Below are positions 18,866-28,472 of a DNA stretch of 47,586 nucleotides, piece by piece. A program made the position numbers and the translations under genes. The first letter of the stretch is position 1, and every line of letters begins with the position of its first letter. The notes under the pieces were generated by a model that worked only from the letters and a program-made list of their open reading frames with translations, had not been told where the DNA came from and searched no databases. The stretch spans positions 1-47,586 of the forward strand of contig JAFYHN010000038.1 of NCBI GenBank assembly GCA_017539165.1, written 5' to 3'. Origin of the DNA: Eubacterium sp. (GTDB taxonomy: Bacteria > Bacillota > Clostridia > Lachnospirales > Lachnospiraceae).

Positions 18866-18874
18866 AATATTCTA

Positions 18875-19984
18875 TTACTCTACTATGATACCCTGTTTTT
18901 CAGAATCCTTAAATATAGTAACCCAAGTCTTACCTGGATTCATCTTAAGCTTCTTTCCATCCTTTGTAAAGAAATGAGTACAATCTGTCTCATCAGCCTT
19001 TTTCCAGGTTACAGGAATGATAACTCCGTCAGAAGCGTATAATCCTTCGCCCTCACCGCAAAGCCAGATATCCTGAAGATCTGCAGCTTCTTCACCAGGT
19101 ACAATAGAATGCTTACAGAACTGAATGATCACGTTCTTAAATGAAAGCTGCTCACCCGTTGTATCATCAATCTGCTTATCACCATACTGGAATCTGAGAT
19201 ACTTTCCAGAAGCCTCATCATATTCAAACCAAGGCTTTCTATCAGCATTATAAGCTGTAGTAATCTTCTTTGCAGGCTCACCATTCTCAGGTGCCTTATC
19301 AGTCATATTGAAGTTAAATGCCTTCTTATAATAACTTCTGTGATTTCTTTCAAAACCATTAGCTTTGATGGCATTTTCAAGACCCTCACCTGATGTATAA
19401 GCATTGTGAGGAGCTTCACGATCAGTTGTTCTATAGTAGAACTCATTATCCTTACTATTTCCATCGATATGATCAAGGAAGTTATAAGACTCGAAATCAG
19501 CCTCTGCAAGGTAGTTCTGTCCGAAATGACAGAATATAGCATCGAACTCTACAGCCTTACGATCATAATAGTATCTTGCACTACGGCATGAACCCATCTT
19601 CTCAAGTCCTTCAAGATTTGAGTAAATAGGCATAAGTCTTGTGATACCGCCTTCCTCAAGGAACTCGTATATAATATCAGCCTGTCCAACGCCTGACTGA
19701 GGCATGGAATCAATGATGTTATTTACCATAAGAGCTACAGGTCTTTTCTTATTCTGCTCAGGTGTAACCCATTCTCCAGTAAGATCACTCATAACCATTC
19801 CGTCTTTTGTCATAAGGATATCATTTACATCACTGTTAATAAGTGATACTTCGGAAAGATTAACTGTTAATTCCTCTGATGCTGCTTCTGTAGCTACATC
19901 CTCTGCATCTTTCTTTCCACAACCTGAAATGCTTGACATACTTAAAACAAGCGCAGTAGCTACAACAAATAGTTTCTTATTCAT
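18875..19984 (-). CDS. DUF3048 (YerB-like) lipoprotein
   Basis: A 369-residue secreted lipoprotein with signal peptide MNKKLFVVATALVLSMSSIS and a lipobox ending SGC (Cys near residue 22). The mature part has the DUF3048 pattern: RPVALMVNNIIDSMPQSGVG, ADIIYEFLEEGGITRLMPIY, GSCRSARYYYDRKAVEFDAI and a C-terminal GKTWVTIF domain. The function of the family is unknown. I set the start at the ATG at 19984 (AGGAATT before it). The frame is open 30 codons further upstream, but that part overlaps ybeY and would precede the signal peptide. The start overlaps the ybeY stop by 8 bases, so translation is probably coupled. Confidence 0.85.
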   Translation of the reverse strand: MNKKLFVVATALVLSMSSISGCGKKDAEDVATEAASEELTVNLSEVSLINSDVNDILMTKDGMVMSDLTGEWVTPEQNKKRPVALMVNNIIDSMPQSGVGQADIIYEFLEEGGITRLMPIYSNLEGLEKMGSCRSARYYYDRKAVEFDAIFCHFGQNYLAEADFESYNFLDHIDGNSKDNEFYYRTTDREAPHNAYTSGEGLENAIKANGFERNHRSYYKKAFNFNMTDKAPENGEPAKKITTAYNADRKPWFEYDEASGKYLRFQYGDKQIDDTTGEQLSFKNVIIQFCKHSIVPGEEAADLQDIWLCGEGEGLYASDGVIIPVTWKKADETDCTHFFTKDGKKLKMNPGKTWVTIFKDSEKQGIIVE

Positions 19985-20483
19985 AATTCCTCGTGTATCC
20001 TTTCTTTTCCAATATATCCTTCTGCAGTTTCTCCATAACCAATCTGTCTTCTTCATCAATATGATCGTAACCAAAAAGATGAAGCATACTGTGAACTACA
20101 AGGAATGCAAGCTCACGCTTATCACTATGACCGTATTCCTCGGCCTGTGACTTAACTTTGTCAAGAGAGATTACAATATCTCCGAGCAATAGCTCCCCGG
20201 TTTCAGGATTGAAGAAATCCTGAGGATACTGTTCTGCATAGGATAGATCTCCTGGTTTTTCAAATTCCAACATAGGAAATGACAACACATCAGTGGGGTT
20301 ATCTATCCCTCTTTCAGATAGATTAATCTGATGAATACCGTCATTATCAGTAAAGGTAACACAAACCTCACATTCATACCTGCAGTTTAGATAGTCGAGA
20401 GATGCATTTATGACATCTTCAACGATGGGGTCATAAGCCTCAGGATAATCATGTTCAGTTTCATTTACAATCTCAATGTGCAT
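19977..20483 (-). CDS. ybeY: Endoribonuclease YbeY (rRNA maturation factor)
   Basis: A 168-residue single-domain metalloprotein that processes the 3' end of 16S rRNA and takes part in ribosome quality control. The diagnostic zinc motif H-x3-H-x5-H is seen as HSMLHLFGYDH near residues 126-136, with the preceding NPTDVLSFPM and LGDIVISLDKV blocks. AAGGTGAT precedes the ATG. It lies just downstream of phoH on the same strand, the usual Firmicutes neighbourhood, but has its own promoter-like site after the phoH stop. Confidence 0.95.
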   Translation of the reverse strand: MHIEIVNETEHDYPEAYDPIVEDVINASLDYLNCRYECEVCVTFTDNDGIHQINLSERGIDNPTDVLSFPMLEFEKPGDLSYAEQYPQDFFNPETGELLLGDIVISLDKVKSQAEEYGHSDKRELAFLVVHSMLHLFGYDHIDEEDRLVMEKLQKDILEKKGYTRNYE

Positions 20484-20538
20484 ATATCACCTTTAAAATA
20501 TCTGCAAAAACCTACGTGATTTTTGAACAACATCTGGT

Positions 20539-20567
20539 ATTATACTATATTTATTAGTTTTTTTCAA
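20539..20567 (-). promoter_or_regulatory. Promoter of ybeY operon
   Basis: On the minus strand TTGAAA (20562-20567), an AT-rich 17-base spacer and TATAAT (20539-20544), placed between the phoH stop (20580) and the ybeY start (20483). The 5' leader would be about 50 bases. Confidence 0.6.
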
Positions 20568-20579
20568 CCTTTCGTCATT

Positions 20580-21587
20580 TTAGGAGCGACGATGGTCTTT
20601 ATTTCTATTATCATTTTTAGGCTTATTCCTGCTATCATACTTCTCATACGCTTCAACGATTTTCTGTACGAGAGGATGACGGACAACGTCCTTAGAAGTA
20701 AGATTACATATAGCTATGCCCTCTATATCCTTAACAACTCTGAGCGCAATATCAAGTCCGGATTTTGTACCGGCATTAAGATCCTTCTGAGACTGATCAC
20801 CTGTTACGATAGCCTTCGAGCCGAATCCAATACGAGTCAGGAACATCTTCATCTGAGACTCAGTTGTATTCTGAGCTTCATCCAGTACGATAAATGCATT
20901 ATCCAATGTACGTCCTCTCATATAAGCAAGTGGAGCAACTTCTATAAGTCCTTTCTCCATATTCTTCTGAAATGACTCCGCACCCATTATCTCATATAAA
21001 GCATCATAGAGAGGTCTGAGATACGGATCAATCTTACTCTGAAGATCTCCCGGAAGAAAACCAAGCTTCTCTCCCGCTTCTATAGCAGGTCTAGTAAGAA
21101 TTATTCTCTCAACCTCACCCTTCTTAAATGCAGTTATAGCTTTAGCCATAGCAAGATAAGTCTTACCTGTTCCGGCTGGTCCAGTACCGAATATGATCAT
21201 ATTGTCATCTATAGCTTCAACGTATTTCTTCTGGCCAAATGTCTTTGGTCTGATAGGTCTTCCAGCGAGAGTATGACATATCAGTTCATCGTCCGTTTCA
21301 AGATCACTTGCCTTTTCTCCGTTACCCTCCTGGGCAAGACGTATAGCATAATCCACATTCTGATCCGTTATACTATTTCCATTCTTGGAAATGATAAGCA
21401 GGTCGTTAATAACTCTTTCTGCACTATCAACTTTAGAGCTTTCACCTTCTATGATCAGACTGTCCCCACGATAGACATAGCTTATATTAAATGCTTTCTC
21501 TATCTTTCTGATATTAATATCAAACTGGCCAAATATAGCCTGAATGTTTCTTTCATCGATTATGATTGTTTTTTGTGTTAATCCCAT
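20580..21587 (-). CDS. phoH: PhoH-family ATPase
   Basis: A 335-residue cytosolic P-loop ATPase. An N-terminal KH-like region (residues about 5-75) precedes the PhoH core: Walker A GPAGTGKT near residue 130, RPAIEAGEKLGFLPGDLQSK, PLAYMRGRTLDNAFIVLDEAQN (Walker B) and GFGSKAIVTGDQSQ. Members are linked to RNA metabolism and commonly neighbour ybeY, as here. The ATG follows AAGGTGG. rpsU lies 69 bases upstream with a hairpin between. The precise role of PhoH is not established. Confidence 0.94.
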   Translation of the reverse strand: MGLTQKTIIIDERNIQAIFGQFDINIRKIEKAFNISYVYRGDSLIIEGESSKVDSAERVINDLLIISKNGNSITDQNVDYAIRLAQEGNGEKASDLETDDELICHTLAGRPIRPKTFGQKKYVEAIDDNMIIFGTGPAGTGKTYLAMAKAITAFKKGEVERIILTRPAIEAGEKLGFLPGDLQSKIDPYLRPLYDALYEIMGAESFQKNMEKGLIEVAPLAYMRGRTLDNAFIVLDEAQNTTESQMKMFLTRIGFGSKAIVTGDQSQKDLNAGTKSGLDIALRVVKDIEGIAICNLTSKDVVRHPLVQKIVEAYEKYDSRNKPKNDNRNKDHRRS

Positions 21588-21615
21588 AAATCCACCTTAT
21601 TTATACATAAAGAAT

Positions 21616-21639
21616 ACGCCACGATATAAATCGTGGCGT
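21616..21639 (-). terminator. Terminator between rpsU and phoH
   Basis: A 9-bp perfect stem (ACGCCACGA with TCGTGGCGT) and a 6-base loop directly after the rpsU stop. On the minus strand it is followed by ATTCTTTATG, a weak U-tract, so it may only partly stop transcription into phoH. Confidence 0.6.
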
Positions 21640-21656
21640 TAATGTCTTATATAAAC

Positions 21657-21833
21657 TTATTTATACTTACGCTTTCTGGCAGCTTCAGACTTCTTCTTAC
21701 GTCTTACAGAAGGCTTCTCGTAATGCTCTCTCTTACGGATCTCCTGCTGGATACCAGCCTTAGCACAGTTTCTCTTGAATCTGCGAAGAGCGCTGTCGAG
21801 AGTCTCATTCTCTTTTACAACTACGCTTGACAT
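21657..21833 (-). CDS. rpsU: Ribosomal protein S21
   Basis: A 58-residue basic protein, the normal S21 length. The start [20 protein letters not shown] and the end [15 protein letters not shown] are diagnostic. GGAGGGAGGG lies just upstream of the ATG at 21833, a very strong ribosome binding site. It is monocistronic or weakly linked to phoH, with its own promoter about 120 bases upstream and a hairpin after the stop. Confidence 0.96.
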   Translation of the reverse strand: MSSVVVKENETLDSALRRFKRNCAKAGIQQEIRKREHYEKPSVRRKKKSEAARKRKYK

Positions 21834-21950
21834 CTATTTCTACCCTCCCTCCATCTTGGGAATTCAGACAAATTCATGTAATTATTTAATAAGTCTGTTG
21901 CAATATTTCATGAAAAAGAATTATATCCAATTCATAAACACGCGAAAATT

Positions 21951-21978
21951 ATTATATCACAAGTAATGCACTTGTCAA
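21951..21978 (-). promoter_or_regulatory. Promoter of rpsU
   Basis: On the minus strand TTGACA (21973-21978), a 16-base spacer and TATAAT (21951-21956). It implies a leader of about 110 bases before rpsU. A small hairpin GGGAT/ATCCC (21979-21995) between it and the alaS stop may be a weak alaS terminator. Confidence 0.7.
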
Positions 21979-22007
21979 GGGATTTTTAATATCCCCTGAT
22001 AAAGTAC

Positions 22008-24662
22008 TTAACCAATCTGCTTTTTAGCTTCCTCAACACCTGCAGTAAGAGCATCCTGAATCTTTGATGCATCCTTTCCACCGGCCTGAGCCATGTTAGG
22101 ACGACCGCCACCGCCGCCACCAACTATAGGTGCAATTGTCTTAATGATATTTCCAGCATGAATTCCTGACTTAACAGCAGAATCAGATGCCATAACGATA
22201 AGGCTTACCTTATCACCAAGATCAGAAGCCATGATTATAACAGCATTTCCAAGTTTCTCTTTATAATCATCTCCAAGAGTTCTAAGTGCATTTGGATCTA
22301 CACCCTGAACAGCCATAGGAAGAATCTTGATATCTCCTACTTCAACCACAGAATCTTCAGCGCTTCCTGCTGCAGCCTTAGCAATCTTATCCTTGAGACT
22401 ACTATTCTCTGCCCGAAGAGCCTTGATCTCCTCGAGCATAGATGTGATCTTATCAGCAAGCTTAGCAGGCTCAGTCTTAGCGAGTTTAGCAGCCTGAATG
22501 AGTTTATCCTCAACATCTGCAAAATACTCAGCCGCACCTACTGATGTTAGAGCCTCAATACGTCTTACACCTGCAGCAATACCCTGCTCTGAAACAATCT
22601 TGAATGTTCCAATCACTCCTGTATGAGGTACATGTGTACCACCGCAAAGTTCTATTGACCAATCGCCCATATTTACAACACGGACTGACTCACCGTACTT
22701 TTCTCCGAAGAGAGCCATAGCTCCGGTCTTCTTTGCATCTTCAAGAGACATAACCTCAGTCTTAACTGTAAGGTCTTCTCTGATCTCTTTATTAACAATA
22801 GCTTCAACTTCCTTAATCTCTTCAGGAGTCATAGCCTGATTATGTGAGAAGTCGAATCTGAGTCTTCCTTCTGAGACAAATGAACCAGCCTGCTCTACAT
22901 GATCACCAAGCACTGTCTTAAGTGCCTTCTGAAGAAGGTGTGTAGCACTGTGGTTCTTGCAGATAAGTGAACGCTTATCTGCATCAACAGAAAGTGTAGC
23001 TGTATCTCCGTTCTTGATAGTTCCTGATACAACAACACCTGTATGAGCGATAACGCCACCTTTGATCTTGGAAGTATCTTCTACCTTAAACTCACCTGTA
23101 GCAGTCTTGATTACACCTGTATCACCACACTGACCACCCATTGTTGCATAGAAAGGTGTGTTAAGCGTAATGATAGTACCCTGAGCTCCTGCAGAAAGAG
23201 AATCTGTCATGGCATTTTCATCTGCCAGAGCAGCTATCTTACTTTCATCTGAAAGTTTTTCATATCCTGTAAATTCAGTTGTGATACTGTCATCCAGGCC
23301 TTCGAATATATTTGCATCAGCTGTGAGCTTCTGTGAGAAGTTCTGATTCTCTCTGGCTCTCTGCTTAGCATCTTCCATAGCCTTATTGAATCCAGCCTCA
23401 TCTACAGAAAGACATTCTTCTTCAGCCATCTCAACTGTAAGTTCGATAGGGAATCCAAATGTATCATAGAGATAGAATGCTGACTCACCATCGATAGCTT
23501 TAGAACCAGCTTTATTCTTCTCATCAAGTATCTTCTTGAACTCCTTCATACCGTTTTCAAGAGTACTTTCAAATCTGACGATCTCCTTATCAAGCTCTGA
23601 AAGAATGAATTCACGATTCTTACCTAGGAGCGGATAACTATCGTCATATACTCTATCTATATAAATCTTAGCTACTTCAAGAAGATTCTCTTTAGTCATA
23701 CCAAGTGTACGTCCATGTCTTACAGCACGTCTGATAAGACGACGAAGAACATAACCTGCACCAACATTTGAAGGGAGAAGCTTAGCTGCATCACCTATAA
23801 GCATAACTGATGTACGCATATGATCTGCAAGAATTCTCATAGACTTTGTGAGTTTCTCATCTTCATCATACTTAAAACCAGAAGCTTTCTCGATAAATGC
23901 AATAGCTTCAGTAAAGAGGTCAGTTCTGTATACGTCCTTAGTTCCATTAAGGAATGCAAGGATTCTTTCAAGTCCCCAACCTGTATCAACATTCTTCTGC
24001 TTAAGAGGTGTAAGATGACCATCCTGATGCTTCTCATACTGCATGAAAACGTCATTTCCAAGCTCTGTATATTTACCGCAATCACATCCAGGGCCGCAGT
24101 TAGGACCACAATCCGGAACATCTGCAATATAGAACATCTCACTATCAGGACCGCATGGACCATATTCAAGTCCCCACCAGTTATCCTCAGCAGGAAGATA
24201 ATATATATTCTCCTTCTTGAATCCGGATGCTATACGATACTGAGCACCTTCCTCATCACGAGGGGCATTTTCATCACCAGCAAATACTGTTGAAGCAAGA
24301 TGATCTGCATCAAATCCAAATACTTCTGTAAGAAGTTCAAAGCTCCACTTACATCTGTCTTCTTTAAAATAATCTCCAAGGCTCCAGCTACCCATCATCT
24401 CAAAGAATGTAACGTGGCTCTTATCACCTACAGAGTCGATATCATTTGTACGAACACAGCCCTGAACATTGCAGAGTCTAGTTCCCATAGGATGCTTCTC
24501 TCCAAGAAGATATGGCATAAGCGGCTGCATTCCGGCCACATTGAACAGAACACCAGTTGAACCATCAGATACGAGTGAAACTGCACCTACATCAACATGT
24601 CCTCTCTCAATATAAAAATCCTTCCAGGTCTTTCTAAGTTCTTTTGAAGTAAACTGTCTCAT
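22008..24662 (-). CDS. alaS: Alanyl-tRNA synthetase
   Basis: An 884-residue class II synthetase charging tRNA-Ala. N-terminal motifs are visible: the TSKELRKTWKDFY start, HVTFFEMMGSWSLGDYFK and GWGLERIL. The editing domain has HSATHLLQ and the CGGTH zinc/editing motif. The C-terminal DHHA1 region ends in GGGGGGRPNMAQAGG. All domains are present at normal length. It begins 33 bases after hisIE on the same strand, with TAGGAG before the ATG and no promoter-like sequence between, so it is probably the last gene of the histidine operon. That is an unusual partner. Confidence 0.97.
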   Translation of the reverse strand: MRQFTSKELRKTWKDFYIERGHVDVGAVSLVSDGSTGVLFNVAGMQPLMPYLLGEKHPMGTRLCNVQGCVRTNDIDSVGDKSHVTFFEMMGSWSLGDYFKEDRCKWSFELLTEVFGFDADHLASTVFAGDENAPRDEEGAQYRIASGFKKENIYYLPAEDNWWGLEYGPCGPDSEMFYIADVPDCGPNCGPGCDCGKYTELGNDVFMQYEKHQDGHLTPLKQKNVDTGWGLERILAFLNGTKDVYRTDLFTEAIAFIEKASGFKYDEDEKLTKSMRILADHMRTSVMLIGDAAKLLPSNVGAGYVLRRLIRRAVRHGRTLGMTKENLLEVAKIYIDRVYDDSYPLLGKNREFILSELDKEIVRFESTLENGMKEFKKILDEKNKAGSKAIDGESAFYLYDTFGFPIELTVEMAEEECLSVDEAGFNKAMEDAKQRARENQNFSQKLTADANIFEGLDDSITTEFTGYEKLSDESKIAALADENAMTDSLSAGAQGTIITLNTPFYATMGGQCGDTGVIKTATGEFKVEDTSKIKGGVIAHTGVVVSGTIKNGDTATLSVDADKRSLICKNHSATHLLQKALKTVLGDHVEQAGSFVSEGRLRFDFSHNQAMTPEEIKEVEAIVNKEIREDLTVKTEVMSLEDAKKTGAMALFGEKYGESVRVVNMGDWSIELCGGTHVPHTGVIGTFKIVSEQGIAAGVRRIEALTSVGAAEYFADVEDKLIQAAKLAKTEPAKLADKITSMLEEIKALRAENSSLKDKIAKAAAGSAEDSVVEVGDIKILPMAVQGVDPNALRTLGDDYKEKLGNAVIIMASDLGDKVSLIVMASDSAVKSGIHAGNIIKTIAPIVGGGGGGRPNMAQAGGKDASKIQDALTAGVEEAKKQIG

Positions 24663-24695
24663 AATCTATAACTCCTAAACATTATATTTTTACTC

Positions 24696-25850
24696 TTATT
24701 CACGACGGGCAAGTTCATCTTTGATCTCATCCCATGTGACACCCTTCTCAACCATAAGTACCATGGCATGATACAGGAAGTCAGCTATCTCATACTTAAT
24801 CTCTTCCGGATCAGGATTCTTCGCAGCGATAACAATCTCCGTGCACTCTTCTCCGACTTTCTTAAGTATCTTATCTATACCTTTATCAAAGAGATAATTC
24901 GTGTAGCTTCCCTCTCTAGGGTTCTTTTTCCTGTCAAGGATTGTCGCATAAACATCCTCAAGAACTTTCGAACTATCAGGAACTTCTCTTCCCTGTCTCT
25001 TGGCAAGTGAAGTATAGAAGCATGACTGATTGCCTGTATGGCAGGCAGGACCAACCTGATAAACCTTTGCAAGCATCGTATCCTTATCACAGTCAATGCT
25101 GAGACTTCTGACGAATGAGAAATGTCCTGATTCCTCACCTTTAGTCCAAAGCTTCTGTCTTGATCTTGTCCAATAAGTCATAAGACCTGTTTCAAGAGTT
25201 TTATTGTAGGACTCTTCATTCATGTAAGCCATCATCAGAACTTCATTTGTACGATAGTCCTGAACTATACAAGGAACAAGTCCTTTGTCATCTGTTTTAA
25301 ACTGACTGAATGGAATCGCACTGATCATAACACTTGTATCAATCCCGGCATTTTTCAAGTCAGATTTAAGCTTTATAACAGTATCAGAATCCTTTATAGA
25401 TCTGTAACTGATAAAAGCATAATCCTTAACTGCAAATGCATCTATCACATTCTTTCTGAGTTCCTCAAATGATTCTGAATAGATAATAAATATATCTGAT
25501 AGTTTAAGAACGTTATCGCTTCCGAATCTGTCAGAGCTCTCAGTTATAATCTTCTCAACACTGTCAGTCTGATAAGTGGCATTTCCAGTATCGTCAACAA
25601 CCACCTTCTCAGCTCCTGCATATAGAAGCTTCTTAACATCTTCAAAACGGCCGATGCCACCACCTATGATAACAGGTGTATCAATAAGTGTAACTATGTT
25701 CTTAAGCCATGCGTCATTTTTATCTATATCATCTCTGGTCGCACTATGATCATAAACAAGTACGTAATCAGCTCCGCTACGGGCTGCATCGAGAAATGCC
25801 TGATCACCGTCCTGTTTTTCAACACAGATAACTATATTCTTACTGCTCAT
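24696..25850 (-). CDS. hisIE: HisF-like domain fused to HisI and HisE (phosphoribosyl-AMP cyclohydrolase / phosphoribosyl-ATP pyrophosphatase)
   Basis: A 384-residue three-part protein. Residues 1-180 resemble a HisA/HisF (beta/alpha) barrel: VICVEKQDG at 7-15 and [20 protein letters not shown] at 60-79. Glu11 stands where HisF has the catalytic Asp11 (CLDVKDG), and the second half is poorly conserved, so this domain is probably not a working cyclase. Residues about 184-290 are HisI, with DCD at 253-255 and the metal cysteines in CHTGNQSC (270-277). Residues about 295-384 are HisE, with [14 protein letters not shown] (332-345). HisI and HisE catalyse steps 3 and 2 of histidine synthesis. hisA, hisF, hisH and hisC are not in this window. 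Confidence 0.9.
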   Translation of the reverse strand: MSSKNIVICVEKQDGDQAFLDAARSGADYVLVYDHSATRDDIDKNDAWLKNIVTLIDTPVIIGGGIGRFEDVKKLLYAGAEKVVVDDTGNATYQTDSVEKIITESSDRFGSDNVLKLSDIFIIYSESFEELRKNVIDAFAVKDYAFISYRSIKDSDTVIKLKSDLKNAGIDTSVMISAIPFSQFKTDDKGLVPCIVQDYRTNEVLMMAYMNEESYNKTLETGLMTYWTRSRQKLWTKGEESGHFSFVRSLSIDCDKDTMLAKVYQVGPACHTGNQSCFYTSLAKRQGREVPDSSKVLEDVYATILDRKKNPREGSYTNYLFDKGIDKILKKVGEECTEIVIAAKNPDPEEIKYEIADFLYHAMVLMVEKGVTWDEIKDELARRE

Positions 25851-25870
25851 TTTTCCTCCAAATTGTCGAG

Positions 25871-26470
25871 TTATTTTGATAATGTTCCCTTTGTAGAAAG
25901 GATAGATCCGTCAAGTCTTGGATCAGGTCTTGTTGCAACATCAAGCGCATTTGCAAATGCCTTGAAAGCTGCTTCAATAATGTGGTGATTATTTGATCCC
26001 GAAAGCTGTTTGATGTGGAGATTCATCTCTGCAGCATAAGAAACTGCATAGAAGAACTCTTTAGTCATCTCTGTATCGAAGTTACCAACCTTAGGAACCG
26101 TAAGATCCAGGTCATATGACAGATAAGGTCTTCCGGAAAGATCAATAGCTGAAAGAACCAGTGTCTCATCCATAGGCATGATAAATGAACCATATCTCTT
26201 GATTCCTGCCTTATCACCAACAGCCTCTTTGATGGCTTGTCCCAGAACGATTCCGGTATCTTCTATAGTGTGATGCGAATCAACCTCGAGATCACCCTTT
26301 ACGATACAGGTCATATCGAAGAATCCATGCTTAGCAAAGCTCTTCAGCATGTGGTCAAAGAATCCGATTCCGGTATTGACGGTACTCACACCTGAGCCAT
26401 CAAGATTAAGTGATATCGTAATGTCTGTTTCACCTGTTTTTCTTGAAACAGATGCTGTTCTTTCTACCAT
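25871..26470 (-). CDS. hisB: Imidazoleglycerol-phosphate dehydratase
   Basis: A 199-residue monofunctional HisB acting in histidine synthesis. The two metal-binding histidine motifs are visible as [14 protein letters not shown] ... [11 protein letters not shown] and as [17 protein letters not shown] near the C-terminus, with DLSGRPYL between. I use the ATG at 26470, seven bases after GGGAGG. A TTG five codons upstream lies inside that ribosome binding site. It follows hisD by 15 bases and precedes hisIE by 20, all on one transcript. Confidence 0.96.
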   Translation of the reverse strand: MVERTASVSRKTGETDITISLNLDGSGVSTVNTGIGFFDHMLKSFAKHGFFDMTCIVKGDLEVDSHHTIEDTGIVLGQAIKEAVGDKAGIKRYGSFIMPMDETLVLSAIDLSGRPYLSYDLDLTVPKVGNFDTEMTKEFFYAVSYAAEMNLHIKQLSGSNNHHIIEAAFKAFANALDVATRPDPRLDGSILSTKGTLSK

Positions 26471-26485
26471 ATCCTGTCCTCCCAA

Positions 26486-27775
26486 TTATTTAAATCTAAC
26501 TGCAACTGAATTAGCGTGTGCCGTAAGGCCCTCTGCCTTAGCAAACTTCTCTATATCTGTGTGTACAGCTTCAAGTGCTTCTTTAGAATAACAGATAATG
26601 CTGGATTTCTTTACAAAATCATCTACGCTGAGCGGCGAGAAGAATCTCGCTGTTCCATTTGTAGGAAGAACGTGGTTAGGTCCTGCGAAGTAATCTCCGA
26701 GAGGTTCAGATGAATACTCTCCGAGGAAGATAGCTCCGGCATTCTTAACTTTAGTCATAGTCTCCCAAGGATTAGCTGTGATTATCTCAAGGTGCTCAGG
26801 TGCGATGTCATTTGTCGCATCTATAGCATCATCCATATTGTCAGCAACAAAGATATTGCCAAAATTATCTAATGATTTCTGAATGATTTCTTTTCTTTCA
26901 AGTTGTGCTGTGAACTTATCTACCCAAACAGATACTTCTTCTGCAAGTTTCTGACTTGTTGTAACAAGCGTAGCAGATGCTAGTTCATCGTGCTCAGCCT
27001 GTGAAAGCATATCAGCAGCTACATATTCCGGAGTAGCTGTCTCATCAGCAAGTACAAGTATCTCACTTGGTCCTGCGATAGAATCAATACTAACGTGTCC
27101 GTATACAAGTCTCTTAGCGATAGCTACGAATATATTTCCAGGTCCAACGATCTTATCAACCTTAGGAATTGACTGCGTTCCATAAGCAAGAGCTGCAATA
27201 GCCTGAGCTCCGCCTACCTTGTAAATGTCATTTACACCTGCTTCTTTTGCAGCAACAAGCGTTGTAGGGTAAACCTTTCCTTCTGCATTGCAAGGAGTTG
27301 TCATGACGATACGCTCAACTCCAGCAACCTTTGCAGGAATAACATTCATAAGAACTGTAGATGGATATGCAGCCTTTCCACCTGGTACATAAACACCAGT
27401 AGACTCAATAGGAGATACTCTCTGTCCGAGAATAGTTCCATCAGCTTCAGGTGATATCCAGCTGTTCTTCTTCTGCTTCTCGTGGAACTTCTTGATATTA
27501 GCGATAGATTTTCTGATAACTTCTACGAGCTCCTGATCAACTTCGCCATAAGCAGCCTCTATCTCATCTTCAGTTACTTTTACAGTAGCTGAGTTAAGAT
27601 CAGCCTTATCAAACTTCTTAGTATACTCAAAGAGAGCCGCATCACCCTTATCATGCACGTTCTTAAGGATTTCTTTAACGACTGTCTCCTGCTCACCATA
27701 ATCATCGGTGGTTCTCTTGAGAAGCTCGCCCATGAGCTTCGTCTTTGTATCTGATGTAAGCTTAATTATTCTCAT
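26486..27775 (-). CDS. hisD: Histidinol dehydrogenase
   Basis: A 429-residue enzyme for the last two oxidation steps from histidinol to histidine. Clear motifs are VPGGKAAYPSTVLMN, YKVGGAQAIAALAYGTQ, VDKIVGPGN, GPSEILVLAD, LSQAEHDELA (zinc/catalytic region), NDIAPEHLEI and PLGDYFAGPNHVLPT. Full length. GGAGAA precedes the ATG. It is the fourth gene of the operon, 58 bases after hisG. Confidence 0.97.
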   Translation of the reverse strand: MRIIKLTSDTKTKLMGELLKRTTDDYGEQETVVKEILKNVHDKGDAALFEYTKKFDKADLNSATVKVTEDEIEAAYGEVDQELVEVIRKSIANIKKFHEKQKKNSWISPEADGTILGQRVSPIESTGVYVPGGKAAYPSTVLMNVIPAKVAGVERIVMTTPCNAEGKVYPTTLVAAKEAGVNDIYKVGGAQAIAALAYGTQSIPKVDKIVGPGNIFVAIAKRLVYGHVSIDSIAGPSEILVLADETATPEYVAADMLSQAEHDELASATLVTTSQKLAEEVSVWVDKFTAQLERKEIIQKSLDNFGNIFVADNMDDAIDATNDIAPEHLEIITANPWETMTKVKNAGAIFLGEYSSEPLGDYFAGPNHVLPTNGTARFFSPLSVDDFVKKSSIICYSKEALEAVHTDIEKFAKAEGLTAHANSVAVRFK

Positions 27776-27833
27776 GCTGGTTCTCCTATATTATAAATAC
27801 AGTTAATTTAGTCCCAATACTTATATCTTCTAA

Positions 27834-28469
27834 TTACAGAGTGGCACTAAGATCACTTAAGATCTTGTTGATTCTCTCATGTTCCATTCTGAGGCTGACC
27901 TGATTTACAACTATTCTCGCAGAGAGATTTGTAATCTCTTCAAGAACTGTAAGTCCGTTCTCCTTAAGAGTGGAACCAGTTTCAACGATATCCACTATAA
28001 CTTCAGAAAGACCAACTATTGGAGCAAGTTCCACAGAACCATTGAGTTTGATGATCTCAACAGTCTGATTCTTCTTATCTTTAAAGTAGTTCTGAGCTAT
28101 ATTAGGATACTTAGTAGCTACCCTTATGATTTCATTTTTCTTAAGAAGCTCTCTTGCAGATTCAGGACCGCAAACGCACATACGACATTTGCCGAGACCA
28201 AGATCCATTACTTCGTAAAGATTTCTTCCTTCTTCAAGGAGAGTATCTCTTCCTACTACTCCGATATCAGCCACACCGTACTCTACATATGTAGGTACAT
28301 CGCTTGGCTTAGAAAGGAAGAATCTGATACCGAGCTCATCATTCTGGAAGATAAGCTTTCTTGTCTTAGGATCATTTATCTCTTCACAAGTTATGCCTGT
28401 TTTCTCAAGAAGCTTCAGAGTTTCCTTTGCAAGTCTTCCTTTTGCAAGTGCAAATGTAAGATATCTCAT
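27834..28469 (-). CDS. hisG: ATP phosphoribosyltransferase catalytic subunit, short form
   Basis: A 211-residue HisG_S type enzyme, which catalyses the first step of histidine synthesis. The opening TFALAKGRLAKETL, the middle YVEYGVADIGVVGRD and the C-terminal VEIIKLNGSVELAPIVGLSEVIVDIVETGSTLK (phosphoribosyl pyrophosphate loop VETGSTL) are diagnostic. It lacks the C-terminal regulatory domain of long HisG and so needs HisZ, encoded immediately upstream with 3 bases between. GGAGG precedes the ATG. Confidence 0.96.
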   Translation of the reverse strand: MRYLTFALAKGRLAKETLKLLEKTGITCEEINDPKTRKLIFQNDELGIRFFLSKPSDVPTYVEYGVADIGVVGRDTLLEEGRNLYEVMDLGLGKCRMCVCGPESARELLKKNEIIRVATKYPNIAQNYFKDKKNQTVEIIKLNGSVELAPIVGLSEVIVDIVETGSTLKENGLTVLEEITNLSARIVVNQVSLRMEHERINKILSDLSATL

Positions 28470-28472
28470 CTA

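Noticed and set aside
19985-20074. A 30-codon upstream extension of the DUF3048 lipoprotein.
   Set aside because: It overlaps ybeY in another frame and would bury the lipoprotein signal peptide; the ATG at 19984 has AGGA before it.
20484-20579. Possible tRNA or small gene between ybeY and phoH.
   Set aside because: No cloverleaf or reading frame; the gap is explained by the ybeY promoter and leader.
24663-24695. A T-box or separate promoter for alaS.
   Set aside because: The 33-base gap is too short for a T-box, and no promoter boxes are visible.
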